Shown here in pieces: positions 1 through 12,300 of a stretch of 64,000 nt of DNA. The stretch is from Clitoria ternatea (Eukaryota; Streptophyta; Magnoliopsida; Fabales; Fabaceae), in contig CM075673.1 of assembly GCA_037962975.1 (NCBI GenBank), positions 165,684,667-165,748,666 on the forward strand, written 5' to 3'. The stretch's first letter is position 1. Each line of letters starts with the position of its first letter. A program made the position numbers and the translations under genes. Under the pieces are notes generated by a model, which saw only the letters and a list, made by a program, of their open reading frames with translations, was not told where the DNA came from and did no database searches.

Positions 1-1
1 T

Positions 2-631
2 CAATTTATGCATAAACCCCAAGAGCATTATTGGAGGGCAGTAAAACGGATTTTAAGATATCTCCAAGGTTCTATTACATATGGTTTACACATTACTCCC
101 TCACAGCAGCTGCATATAATGGGTTTTTATGACTCAGATTGGGGTTCAGGCCCAGATGATAGAAAGTCCACTACAAGTTATTGTGTATATCTTGGACCCA
201 ATCTTGTCTCATGGTCGTCTAGGAAGCAAGCTGTTGTTTCTCGAAGTAGTACTGAGGCAGAATACAGAGGATTGGCTATTGTTACTGCTGACATCCTATG
301 GCTGCAAAATTTACTCAGAGAGTTGCGTGTTCCTGTTGCATTACCAAGAATTTATTGTGACAATTTGAGTGTTGTTCACCTTGCTGCTAATCCTGTTATG
401 CACTCTCGCACAAAGCATTTTGAGTTGGATTTACATTTCGTTTGTGATAAAGTTTTGCTGAAGGAACTTGTTATTGTTAATTTACCTGCTGAGTTTCAGG
501 TTGCTGATATTCTCACTAAAGTTGTTCCAAATCCTCAATTCACCAAATTCAGATCCAAACTCAAGGTTTCATCTGCTTTCACCATGAGTTTGAAGGGGGG
601 TGTAAAGGGAATTAGTAATGCAGTTAATTAA
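2..631 (+). CDS. copia pol polyprotein, C-terminal RNase H fragment (partial)
   Basis: About 209 codons stay open from the window edge to a TAA at 629-631; the true start lies outside. The fragment matches the end of a plant Ty1/copia polyprotein. It begins in the reverse transcriptase-RNase H connection (an RYLQGS stretch), then shows RNase H landmarks: the acidic DSDW, a KSTTSY loop, SWSSRKQ, the STEAEYR motif and the IYCDN motif, followed by a TKHFELDLHFV segment and an ADILTK tail. RNase H degrades the RNA strand of the RNA-DNA hybrid during reverse transcription. No frameshift or stop interrupts the visible part, so the element may be fairly young. The last codons run through the purine tract into the LTR, which is common in short copia elements. 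Confidence 0.88.
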   Translation, partial: QFMHKPQEHYWRAVKRILRYLQGSITYGLHITPSQQLHIMGFYDSDWGSGPDDRKSTTSYCVYLGPNLVSWSSRKQAVVSRSSTEAEYRGLAIVTADILWLQNLLRELRVPVALPRIYCDNLSVVHLAANPVMHSRTKHFELDLHFVCDKVLLKELVIVNLPAEFQVADILTKVVPNPQFTKFRSKLKVSSAFTMSLKGGVKGISNAVN

Positions 632-783
632 TGCAGTTAATTAGTTTTAAGTTTGTTATTAGTTTCGTTTGTTTTCTGTTTCTTGTTGTCCTATATATAG
701 GATCCTTCTCTGTATCCTTGTATAGTAATAGAAGGAAAACTCATTTGGTTGCTTCATTCCCTCATGCATACATCACTCTAACA
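601..783 (+). repeat. 3' LTR of the copia element
   Basis: It starts TGTAAAGGG directly after a G-run (purine tract) and is read to end at CTCTAACA, giving TG...CA ends and 183 bp. A TATA-like CCTATATATAGG lies at about 691-702, as expected for an LTR promoter. The partner LTR is outside the window, so the right edge is a judgement. Confidence 0.65.
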
Positions 784-1775
784 GTGCAAGAGTGAATAGT
801 TAGTAAGTGTAAGTGTACAGAGGTGAGTGCTCCATAATGTAAGTTATTATAATGAGTGTGTATTTTAATATCTAAGAGTGTGAAAAATATTAAAAGGTGT
901 TTGACACCATTGTAATCTTTTTTTGTACCAATAATATTCGTTTTGTTTCTCAACACCTCGTGTAAGGCGCCATATTGTGCACCATTTTACGAATAGTTTC
1001 GCCACCTCCTAGCCACTGTGTTATCTCTTGCAACATGAGAAGCGGTTAACGAACCAACCAGAACCACTATCTGTGTCGCTACAGTGGTTTACACAAGTGT
1101 TCCACAACATGAATACAAATAAACTACTATGCATAATAACATCAATGTGTGTCTTAGTGGCTTTATGGTTTAAAAGTAGTTATATATGACATGAAGATCA
1201 GGGTTTGATTTCCACATTCTACAAATTGCAAAATTTTTATAATAAAACATATTTTAAACATTTTTATTTTTGCTAAATCATTTTAAACTCTTATTTCTTA
1301 TTTAATTTTTCTAATAATCATATTTTACCAAATATTTATTATGTTATTAACTAAAATGATATTTTTTTCTTAATAAATGTTTAATTAAATGTCATTTTTA
1401 TTTTATTTTATTTTAAATAAATTTAAGGCATAATAATTTATTAGACATAAATATTTATTGTGCTATCAACTAAAAAACTATTACATTTTTATAATAATAA
1501 TTATTATTTTCTTTAATATATGTTAATATATGCTATTTTATTATTAAAAACTAAAACATCCCAATTTATTATGTTATTAACTATAAAATATTATTTTTTC
1601 TTTAATAAAAATTTATTGAAATGTATCTTGTTTTTACTTTATTTTTAAATTTATTTTGAAATAAATTAAAGACATCATAATTTATTAAATAAAAATATTT
1701 GTTATGACATTAACTAAGAATATTATGTTTTTAGAATATCTTATTTTAAAAATCATAAGTTGTCAAATATTTGGT
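784..1775. other. AT-rich intergenic DNA, no gene
   Basis: No convincing coding frame. Around 1150-1205 there is a weak tRNA-like arrangement: CTTAGTGGC resembling an A box and GGGTTTGATTTCC resembling a B box, about 45 bp apart. It could be a SINE remnant, but there is no clear tail or flanking duplication. The rest is A/T-rich low-complexity sequence. Confidence 0.5.
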
Positions 1776-2383
1776 ATGGGCAATATGGTAACTTGACCTC
1801 AAGCCCTCATTCAGGACCAGTATCCCACATACTAAGGTGGTATAACACCGGCCTTTCGGCATTGCGCATGAGGCTCTTGGGTTGACTTTGGTACGAGTCA
1901 TTCTCTCGATACCGGAAAACCATAGTTAAATTATACATTAGCGTGTTGGACAAGTAACCTGCAATGTGACAAACGGGTAGGTAGAGCCATTTGGAAACGC
2001 CCCTTTCGTGTGTCAACTTTTCTACTAGGGATCAGAATTGTATTAACACAGTGTACGGGAAAACTCTTGGGCAAGATGACTCTTCCATTACCCCTGGGTA
2101 TAAGTACCCACGGATTATCAACGAAATGTAAAACATTCTCTTTAAAACTTATGCTTGAGCTTTAATATTCCCCTTGAATATTCAATGACTTAAGCGTCGG
2201 GGTGTTCTTGCAGGTGACACTCCCTTTCTCCCCATAACGCGTAAGGTTGATGATTTTAGTATGAGGAATCATTCCAAGACCTTTATTTCCCTATTGGAGT
2301 AAAGGGTATAATATCATATCTCTACTAGACGGTGTAAAGACAGTCTCCACGTTGGACCTCACACCCCGACAATGACAAGTTCA
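1776..2383 (+). repeat. solo-LTR-like block, Tat-type gypsy, diverged
   Basis: A roughly 600 bp GC-richer island in AT-rich DNA. It carries GACTTAAGCGTCGGGGTG followed by TTCTTGCAGGTGACAC at 2187-2220, the same motif found near the 3' side of the Tat-type LTRs at 37.6, 46.1, 57.1 and (inverted) 58.5 kb. It ends ACAAGTTCA like those LTRs. No internal element sequence adjoins it, so it is read as a solo LTR. I could not find a convincing flanking duplication, so both edges are approximate. Confidence 0.55.
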
Positions 2384-4585
2384 TTAGGTATGTTATTAAC
2401 TAAAAATATACTTTTTAAAGAAATGGAAAATATAAAAATTTAAATAAGAATATAATAAAAACATTATATAACAAATTATATTGTTATTATATTTTATACA
2501 ATTATATTTTATTTTAATTTTTGTTCGTACAAAATATACAAATAATGCATTATTCATCCATTACAAAATGATATAATGATCTAATAACCAAATGACTAAA
2601 ATATTTAAAATAACATCATATTATGTTGAAAATAATATAAAATAAAAAATATTCAAATTATATCATGATAAATAACTATAAATAATAATTATTAAAATTA
2701 ATAAAATAACATCTACATTTTATTATTATTGTAAATAACTAATTTCTTTTTAAAAAATAAGGGCCCAAAATCTAGTCGTAGGAGACATCTTTGATCTTTT
2801 TTTTTGGTGAAGACATCTTTGATCTATCTTGTGGTCTTTGTAACATGACCCAAAAAAACCATCATATGGACCCCCTCGTGGACAAAAAAAAAAAACCTGT
2901 TACTTCAGAATTACTTCCTCCTCTAAAACTAATTTGATTTCTCTATAATTACTATTCTTTTTCAAAATCAGCAACAGTAAATAAAAGAAGATACACATGC
3001 AGGCCTATGAAGACTCTACATGATAACCCTGCAACGAGGAAGTCTACCAATGTTGATGTCATTGTTTAACTAATCACTTCTGCCCATCTTTTCTGCACAA
3101 CATTCACCACCAAGGTGCCACCATAATTTCAGAAGCCCAGCACAAGATATTGCAAAGAATTGGCCACACTGAATTTTTTTTATTAAGATTAAGCTTTGTG
3201 GTTAATTTTTTATTAGTTAAGTGTTAAGGTGATTGTATTTTTTTGGCTTAAATATATAATTAGCTTCTAAGAAAATTCAAAATTATGATCAACTTCTCAT
3301 AATTCTTTAGAATGTAGTCATTGAAATATGTATTTTTTTTGTTAAAATTATGTCCTTTTATTAACTTTCTACGTCAAAGACAATTCTAGACTTAAGATCT
3401 CATTAAGATGACATATCTAACTCTTCTATCTTCTTATCCTCGAGTCTAAAATCGTATTTGATGTGGGGCGGTGAAATTGAATGTAACCAAACCATAAGAG
3501 CATATCTTCAATCGAGTTCATGTGCCTTAGGTCAAGCTTCCACTCTTAGTATAACAACGCTAGAACTAGTCATCACCTCGTCCACTGTGTTATTCTTTTT
3601 TGACGTTGCAACTTTGTGGCATCAATGACACCACCAAATGAACCATGTGACAAACAAGGAATGAGAGAAAAAGAAAAAGAAAGAGAACATAGTAGAGAAA
3701 CAATAGGAATGAGAAAAAAAGTAATAGAAAAAAGTGAGAAAAAGAAAGAGAATGAATATGACTTAAGTAACAACTTATTTTTATAAGAAATTAAACAAAT
3801 ACACATGGCAATGTTGAGTTAATGTTTAATTGATGGAAAAACATCATTCCTTAATCTTAACAAAAAAAATGCAAGGGCTAAATCCTAAAAAGTAATTCTT
3901 AAGGTTAATCTTTATTTGAACTCTTTTAAGGACTAATTTTATATTTAAATAAAAAATTACACATGTTAATATTGAGGTGATTAACCACCTCATCAATTAA
4001 TTTAACAAATATTCAAGTCTTTAATATATAATAAAATAAATATTTTAAGGGTTAAATTCTAAAATAAAATTTCTTAAGGTGAATCTTTTGAATATTTTTA
4101 AGAATTAATTTTATATTCAAACATGATGATGATAATACATGCTCTTTATCATATTTTATTCTTTTCTAGCCTAATTCTTTTGAAAATTAGGATAGAAATT
4201 TAAGAAAATCAATAAAATATATATTATCATACTGGCTCACCAAATAAAATATAATAATATAATAAATTATTTTATCATATCCTAATCTTCTTATCCTACT
4301 CAACACACAAGTATAATTTAACAAAAATTAACAATAGATATTTTTAATTAATTACTATATCATAAGTATTTTTTTTTGTCAAATATATCACAGGTATCTT
4401 AACTCACCACTTCTGTAATGATAAGACAAAACATATCACATCATAATAACAGTACTGTCACATACACTTCAACCCCCCGGTGAGAAACAACAAATTTCTC
4501 ACCTTCAATGCTCTCAAACAACTCACAATCCTAATAGTACAAATTGTGGAGCTAGCCAACTGCAAATAAGGGTGCATGTGCATCA
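2384..4585. other. intergenic, no gene recognised
   Basis: AT-rich sequence with homopolymer runs and purine-rich stretches (3660-3760). Short open frames here are low-complexity and match nothing I recognise. The 3000-3180 stretch is more balanced in composition, but I could not assign a family. Confidence 0.4.
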
Positions 4586-4925
4586 TCATGTGAGATAGCC
4601 ACATCCCTTGTTGTGAGAAGTGAGAAGTGAGAATATATCACCTATTACTATTTTTTGAAGGCTTGTGAGCCCTGCTTCTTGTTTTGTGACTTTTGCCAGA
4701 GATGGTTGCACAAAGAAGTCATAACATGGGAGCCATATAACAAAGGTGATTAGGGACACTGCACCCAATGTTGCTGCAGGAATTTCAAAGTGATGTCCTA
4801 GGGAAGGTGCCTTGTTGCACTATTGGTATCATTTTAATCAAATATTTTACTTCTTCAACTTGCTGAATGCTGCAAAGCCTCCATGAATTCTTGGCATTGT
4901 CTTGTATCATAGCAGCTTTGGTTTA
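4586..4925 (-). pseudogene. fragment of an NPF (NRT1/PTR) peptide/nitrate transporter
   Basis: Reading the minus strand from about 4920 gives KAAMIQDNAKNSWRLCSIQQ, then VEEVKYLIKMIPI. This is the central loop of NPF transporters (usually a KAAI start, then a WRLC segment, VEE and a hydrophobic helix). After a small frame change near 4795-4810 it continues with LGHHFEIPAATLGAVSLITF, an IWLPCYDFF helix end, TKQEAGLTSLQKIVIGDIFS, and then loses similarity. An in-frame stop lies just before KAAM. NPF proteins are about 550-600 residue, 12-helix proton-coupled transporters of nitrate, peptides or hormones; only about 105 residues of the middle-to-late part remain. No other exons are seen nearby, so this is a dead partial copy. 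Confidence 0.72.
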
Positions 4926-4930
4926 AACAC

Positions 4931-5716
4931 CTGTGTAAAGGTTATTGATTACAATTATCAAGAGGTTTTTATCTTTAATTAGACCAACCAGGATAGTTTC
5001 CCTATTTTATTTTTAAATTTGAGTTTTACTTCTTAATGGTGTGAGACGTTATTAGAAATATATTTAGTTTATATTAAATATAAACATTTTTAAAAAATAA
5101 TAAAGGACAAACAACACTAACAGTCCTTAGTTTTATAAAATTGTATTGAGTGACTCATATGAAAAATCAAAGGAGATTAATATAAATAAGAAAGGAACTT
5201 TAACCTAAGTGTATAAAAAATAGAAAATGTTAATGTAAATAAGAAAGATATATAATGTTATAATTTTATAAATTAAAAAAATTACTTAAAATAAAAATGT
5301 ACGAAACACAATTTTGTCAATTAATTTTCAAGACTAACTCATCCAGAGATAAAATGTGAAAATAATGTTTAAAAGAAAAGGTCTTGTTAAAAGTGGTTAA
5401 GGGTAGAATTTTTTTTATAGAAAAATATATTGAGATTTTTTTAAAATTAATGTGAGTAAAATTTTTTACTTTTAAGTTTTATAATAATACTTTAAAAACA
5501 CCTGTTAACATTTTCATAAAAAGAAACGTGTGAATTATATTTTTTTTGTGAAGATTCTAGTGATGATAACTTCTGCCCACATGTGGAAAAAAAACTCCTG
5601 TCCACACGACACGTGCACTTAGATCCATATCCATTTTTTTTATTTTTCTATATAATATAACTTTTGGGGACATTATCTTATCTCTCTATTAACTTGTTAT
5701 TTGATACTATATGGAA
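4931..5716. other. intergenic, no gene
   Basis: AT-rich spacer with poly-A and poly-T runs and no supported feature, up to the left target-site duplication of the small transposon at 5725. Confidence 0.4.
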
Positions 5717-5724
5717 ATTAATCC

Positions 5725-5908
5725 AATATTTTTAGAACAGGACCGGTCATTGAACCGATAAAGGTACCAGATCATGAAAATCGTGTTAAAATCGGGGTCT
5801 AACCGTAACTAAATTGGTAGTATTAAAGAATTGACCCGGACCGATCACTTAACCGGTTCATGGTTCAACCGGTCGGATAGACCGAACCGGTTCGGTTTTG
5901 ATAACAAT
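5725..5908. mobile_element. hAT-type MITE, copy 1 (184 bp)
   Basis: A non-coding block rich in ACCGGTT motifs, with imperfect inverted ends (AATATTTTTAGAACAGG against ATTGTTATCAAAACCGA read from the other end). It is flanked by the perfect 8 bp direct repeat ATTAATCC (5717-5724 and 5909-5916). Eight-base duplications are the hallmark of hAT transposons. The body resembles the block at 23846-24031 (shared phrases such as AAAATCGGGG and AACCGGTCGGAT). Confidence 0.75.
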
Positions 5909-6326
5909 ATTAATCCTTAATATATTAAAATTAATTTTTAAATATAATATTTAAGGAGAAAAATATTTTAAAGAAATTTTAAAGGAGAATAAGTAGGAGA
6001 TATAACGTATTTTAATATTAATTTTAATATATTAAATAATATAAAGATTCAATGATAAAAATAATATTTAACACTAAAATATATAACAACAATTTATTAT
6101 AAAAAATAAAACAGGATAACACTGACAAATAAATAAATGATGTTCTGAAGCGCTACAAAAGGACCCACATCACCTCTCAATAGACTCACCCTTACCACCA
6201 ACATCAGATAGATTCTAGTCCACATCCTCAGTCACTGACCAACAAAAGTTGGATCCGTTAAGGAAACTACACCGTGTCATAGGAAACTAGTTCTGTGGCA
6301 GAACAAACTTCATCATTGTTCAAGTG

Positions 6327-9300
6327 ATGAAAGCCCTCACCAGCTCTTGTTCTAAGATCATAGTTGAGAGTTTAGTATCTTTGTCTCCCAGAGTTTCTGA
6401 TAGACCCGAATTCTGTTTTTCTCTGCGTTCCAGAAATGACAGAAAAGGTTCAAACTTTTGGCTTCTCAAACTTGTCCACCATAAGGGTACTTTCCCAGTT
6501 CATGCTGTGCCACCAAAAGACCAGGTCTATTTCTTTCTCAGCTTATTTTCTCATTTTTTGTTTTTGTTTTCTGTGTTGGAATTAACTATTTTTCCAAGTT
6601 GTGCACCTTCTACAGCAGGATAAGAATAGCAAAATGAGATTTCAGAGTAAATTTTTTATTTAAAATGAACATAAATGTAATTCTTTGTAATTTCCAATGC
6701 ACATCTAATACAATTTCTAATAAAAAAATTTCTATTTGATACTGTGTTGGATCGTACATGTTGAAATTTTCGTAGAATTAATGAGTCCTTGTTCTGGCCT
6801 TTGGTGGTGCTTGTCTATTTGGAATATGATGGCTTTCAAGTGAGGGAGATTCTTACTGAATTCTCAAACTATGTTTCTTTTTCTTTTCTCTGAATTTTCT
6901 TGTTCCGTGGTCTAACTAGTCAAAAGTTGAGCTTGTCAAGTTTTCTCTTTGCTTTTGGTTTTATTTTGTACTCTAAAATCTAAATATTCTCCTTTTTTAA
7001 TGTGTATGCATTGATCCAAAACTTGTTGCTGACCATTTCATTTTAGTACTGCTATACTTCTCGGTTCAGATTCCTTAATCATTTCCCCCCTTTTTGCTTC
7101 GCTTTTTGGGATTGATTTTTTTCCTTTAAAAAATGTTTTTTTAGTGAGGATTCTTAAAATGTTTGATGCACCTCAACAACAATTTTGTTTTGTTGTTTTT
7201 ATTATTTTATCTAACACTTCAACAACTTATTTCTTTATTATTTTATTATTTCTTTATGTTTCGGGTGATTCTTTCTAGCATATTCCTATTGGACATCTTC
7301 TCTGTTTCTCTGTTGTTACTGGTGGAGTCTCTTCACCGACATGAGAATTTTTTCCCATACATGTGTAGAATTCAAGAGGATATAAACACAACTAATTGGT
7401 TATTGATTATGTTATACGAGGAAAGTAGTTAAGGAATAAGATGAGTACATATATATAAGATTTTGGCATATATGTTGAGAGACTGTCTTTGTCTGTATTA
7501 AAATGTAGCAGGTGGACTTGGAAACTGCAGAGCCTCATGCTGAACAATCAAGTGAGTTCTAATGGCCATTTATAAATTTTCTACTGCATTTCCTGAAGAA
7601 CTCAAAATCTAAACATTGTAATTTTGTTTGGCAGGTGAATCAAAGTTTGTTCGTGTGGCATTTCAGTTACAAAAGGATTGTGACTTTGGTGAACAGTTTT
7701 TAGTTGTTGGAGATGATCCTATGCTTGGTTCATGGGACCCTTCAGAAGCTTTACCAATGACATGGTCTGATGGGCATGTATGGACTGTGGAGCTGGTAAG
7801 TTGAATCATTTCTGGATATTTTAGTATATGAGATTTTAAACACTTCAATTATTTCAATATTTTAGCTTTTAATATTTTAGAAATTTCAATTTAGCTTCCG
7901 ACTTTGCAAAACGACAATCAGTTGTATTTTTGTATTTCATTCTTCACTTTCGTTCAATAAATTATTCCTCCTGTCTCTGGCTAAATTGAACATTGTTTTG
8001 TAAAGTTAAGGACTAAAGTTAAATTTTAAAAATCTTAGGACTAAAATATCTGACTCATTCATTTTCGATGACTAAAGTTGTTTACTCAAATATTGTTTGA
8101 TGAAAACCTGTTATAAATATTGTTTACAGTTTTCCTTTATTTAATCAGGATATGCCTGCTGGGAAATTAATCCAGTTCAAGTTCATACTGAAAGACAAAG
8201 GAGGTAATACTATATGGCAGCCGGGCTCAGATAGAACTATCCAAACTTGGGAAACTAAGAACAGAATAAGTGTTTGTGAAGATTGGGGGGATGCTGCACT
8301 TCAGAATATAATAGAGGAATCTCCGGTTGATCAACTTCAGAAAATAATAGTAGAACCCGAACCTCAAACTGATGAACTTCAAAAAAAAATAGAGGAAGAT
8401 CAACTAGCTCAATCAAATGAGGAATCCCAGGTTGTTTCAGAAGTGTCAACTTTTGGTGAAATTTTGGATAGTCCTCAAGAGAGATTGCAGTCTAGTGAAT
8501 CTGAGATATCAACTCAATCAAGTGAGGAACCCCAGGTTGTTTCAGAAATGTCAACTTTTACTAAAATCTTGGATAGTCCTGAAGAGAGACTAGAGTCCAA
8601 TGAATCCAAAGTATCAGGCGATGAAGATACACAAACTAATGTAGAGGAGAAACCACTTGCTGAACCAGTTGTGCAACAAATCACTGGTAATAATAGTATT
8701 TTTAATAGAACTGGTTCAAAATATATATATATATGAAAATTGGAATATTTATTTAAGACATACTTAATTTTATTAAAACTGACTGGTCTTCAACAACTCG
8801 ATAGGTCAACGGGTTAGTGGTTGAATCATTAATTGTTGTTTGGTTGAACTGGTTAATTTAATATATGCAAAAAAGTCAACAAATATAGTAATTGAAGCAA
8901 GTGGTCACTTCTTTTGGCTTCAAGGAAAATACTTGGGATTAGTTAATTTACCTAAAGATGAGTGGGAGCAATTTTATCATACTTGTTTTATATGTTGGTA
9001 ATATTCTTGCTAGCAATTGCACTAAAATTTTGTGTGAGATAAAGAATATGTAGAGTAACCACTTTGATATGAAACACCTGGATGTTTCTATTGTTCTAGG
9101 CATCTAGATTTCTCATGATAGGTCTCATGGTACTCTTGAATTGTTTCAAAAAGTGTACAATTACAAAATCCTTAAGAAGTTTAATATGTACTATTGCTCT
9201 TTATGTGATGCACTTGTTCCACTCGGTGAAAAACTCTTCAATGTAAATGTCTTCATGATCATAGTTACTGGAAATGGAGAAAGTTCCATATGCTTGTACT

Positions 9301-12300
9301 ATTGGGAGTTTGATGTGTGTTTAAGTTTGTACTTGCCTCGATGTTGCTTATGTTGTTAATGTTTTGGGTAGATACTTAAGCAAGTCAAGTTTGGGTCATT
9401 GGAAAGCCATGAAATGGTCTTGAGATATTTACAAGGTACCAAGAATTATATCTTGACCTGATGACTATAAATCTAGTTCAGGCTTTATTTTTATGATGGC
9501 AGGACGAGTTGTTTCTTTGAAGAGTGTTTAGGAGACATATGGGAGTAAAGTATGTTGCTTGATATACAATGCTACTCATCAGACTATGTGGCTAAAGAAT
9601 TTGATTTCTAGCTTTTGCGTTGTTAAGAGTATGCATAGGCCATTTGTGATTTATTGCACTGTTGAAATTATGGGATTTAAGTATAGAGAAAGAGAGAGAG
9701 ATGAAAGAGAATAATTGATATTGGAAGGATTACAATATGTTGATGTATATAGATATGTGTAAAACCTAAAGGACTATTTCCTATTTATACTAATTATGAT
9801 CTTATGTAATTAGGGAAATAAATCGTAATAATAAATAAAAGGATAATAACTAATCCTAAACGATATGATGGAAATAAGGAAATTAATCCTAGAAAATAAT
9901 TTAAGATATTCTTAGATATTATGAGATATGATGATGTAATTTCATGTACTCTAATACTCCCCCTCAAGTTAAAGCTTACTAAAGCTTTAAGGCTGTTACA
10001 AATAAATCCTTTGAATAAAATAAATCAAACAATACAAATTAAGATTAAGATTTTCTTTTGGACCATTGTGGGGCCAGATAATACTTTCAGTAAATTCACG
10101 AGACCAAGCTGATTTCTTTGGGAATGTCGCAGGCCAGGCTCATATCTCTGGAAAGCCACAAAGTAAAATTTATGATTCTAGGGCCAAATTGATTTATTTG
10201 GGAAAGCCGCATAACCAGGCTCATATCTTTAGGAAAGCCATGGGGCTAGATTGATGTATGAAATTTCATGTAACATGTTTGATGAGAGAGTAAAACTAAA
10301 TAGAAAGATAATCTCAGACACGGTGGAAGCTAAATGATGAAAAAAGCAGTCAGATTTGAAAATACGACCAAAGGAGAATTGAACTCGAAGTCCCTTGGTT
10401 GAGGGAACTTGATAGCGGAATAGTGATGGGACAGGTCATAAAGGATGATACCGCTTTGATACCATGTTGAAATTATGAGGTTTTAGGTATAGAGAGAGAG
10501 AAAGAGATGAAGAGAATAATTGATATTGAAATGATTACAATATGTTGATGTGTATAGATATGTGTAAAACCTAGAGGACTATTCCTTGTTTATTCCAAGT
10601 ATGATCTTATGTAATTATGAAATTAAGTCATAATAATCAATGAAAAGATAATAACTAATCCTAAAGGATATGATGTAAATAAGGAAGATAATCCTAGAAA
10701 ATAATCTACGATATTCTTAGATAATAAAAGCTCTACTCATTCAAAGCACTTTCGTGTAAAGTACTTGTTTGATAGAGCGAAGGTACTTGAGTTTCATACT
10801 CAAATTAAATATATTGCTATAGAGAGCATATCGATAGATTCATTGACCAAAGACTTGGACTGTTGGAGAGAATCATGTAGCTCATATGAGTTTAGTTAAG
10901 TCTTTTGATATTTTGGATTAGTGGGAGTTCATTCTATATACGTGCTTATTCAAATTATTTATCTTGTTTATTTATGAAAAAAATATTTTGATGATATCAC
11001 CTTTATTGACATATCTCCCATAGCATTGTTAGAAGTTTGAATCTTTGGTGGAAATGACATTTATGTTTTGTTTATTCATCTTGTGAATGGAATATGAGTT
11101 ATTGAGGTGTATAATGTTTATTCCTATTGGATATAATTTTATCCCTTTCCTAAAGCTCATTAGTCTCTGGGCTATTTAATAGTTTGTATTGATGATATTT
11201 GATGCAAACTTGATAATTCAATGATGCTATCCAAGTGAGAGAATGTTAGATTTTCTAATAATTAATTATATGGATTAGCATTATTTAATTAAGAAATATC
11301 ATATTATTAATTATAATATAAATAATTATATTATGTATTTATTTCGTTAGTTTGATTATGTGATTAGGCTTTTGATTGAGTGACCTATGACGGACTGGTC
11401 CATTTGTGTAGTGCACAATGAGTTGTCATTTGATTCAAACTTAGATAGTTGTTGCCTTATTAGACACATATCAACTAGTGAGAAATCTTGCCATCAAATA
11501 AGAAAGTAGTGCGTTCTCTTTCACTGGTTTTAATATTCTGTTTCCACTTTTTTTCTTCCTTCCCTATAGTAAACTTTTTAATGGCTGGTTCACTCACTTT
11601 TTCCTCAGTAGAGAAGCCATTGGCTCTTGTTGCTGAAAATATAGGTTCCTCAGAGGATCTCATCAAGAGTACAAATGCCAAAACAAATATGGTTCAACAA
11701 AGTGAAGAATCTGCTGATGGTTCGGGAAACGAGGATATGATACATGATCTTAGACACAATGGAAATGCTGCACCACTCAAGAATCAGGAAAGCACAATTG
11801 TGGAAAGCAGCTTATTTGATTATGAAGAAGGTCTTGTTCTTGTACCTGGCTTAATACCACTAACTATGCCTACTGAAGAAGCGGGCCCAGATGAGGTTCA
11901 AGACAAGATTACCCTGGACACTCCCAGTGAAGCTTTTGAAACTCAGGAGCAGAATCTACCTGAGGTAAACGCTTGATGTGTGTGATGTTCCCTTTCTCCT
12001 CCACTTTTAACTTTCCCCTAGCTACTTTTCTTGTCTGCATTTATTACCTTTGGCAAAAAGAATTGCTTGATTCTGTTTCTTTGCAAGTTGTTTGGAGCTT
12101 TTTGCGATCCTTTGAGAGGATAATTGTTTATGAATAATTATCAGAAGTGTCTTGTTTTGATTGTATTATTATCATCTATGTTTAAGTGATTTTGCCCATA
12201 TTCCATTTTTATCTCATATATATGATGGATATATCTAAAGGTCAAGGAGGGACAAAAATGTTCCCAATTTAATTATCTTTTAATTGAATGAATCTTAACC

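Larger units (their letters stand above)
1..783 (+). mobile_element. 3' end of a Ty1/copia LTR retrotransposon
   Basis: The window opens inside a copia element. It holds the C-terminal RNase H part of pol, a purine tract at about 590-600 and a short 3' LTR at 601-783. The 5' part lies outside the window, so target-site duplication and age cannot be judged. Order and orientation (RNase H, purine tract, LTR) are normal for a plus-strand copia element. Confidence 0.88.

Noticed and set aside
7163..7432. An 89-codon hydrophobic frame inside intron 1 of the CBM20 gene
   Set aside because: T-rich intronic sequence produces Leu/Phe-rich translation; no conservation signal.
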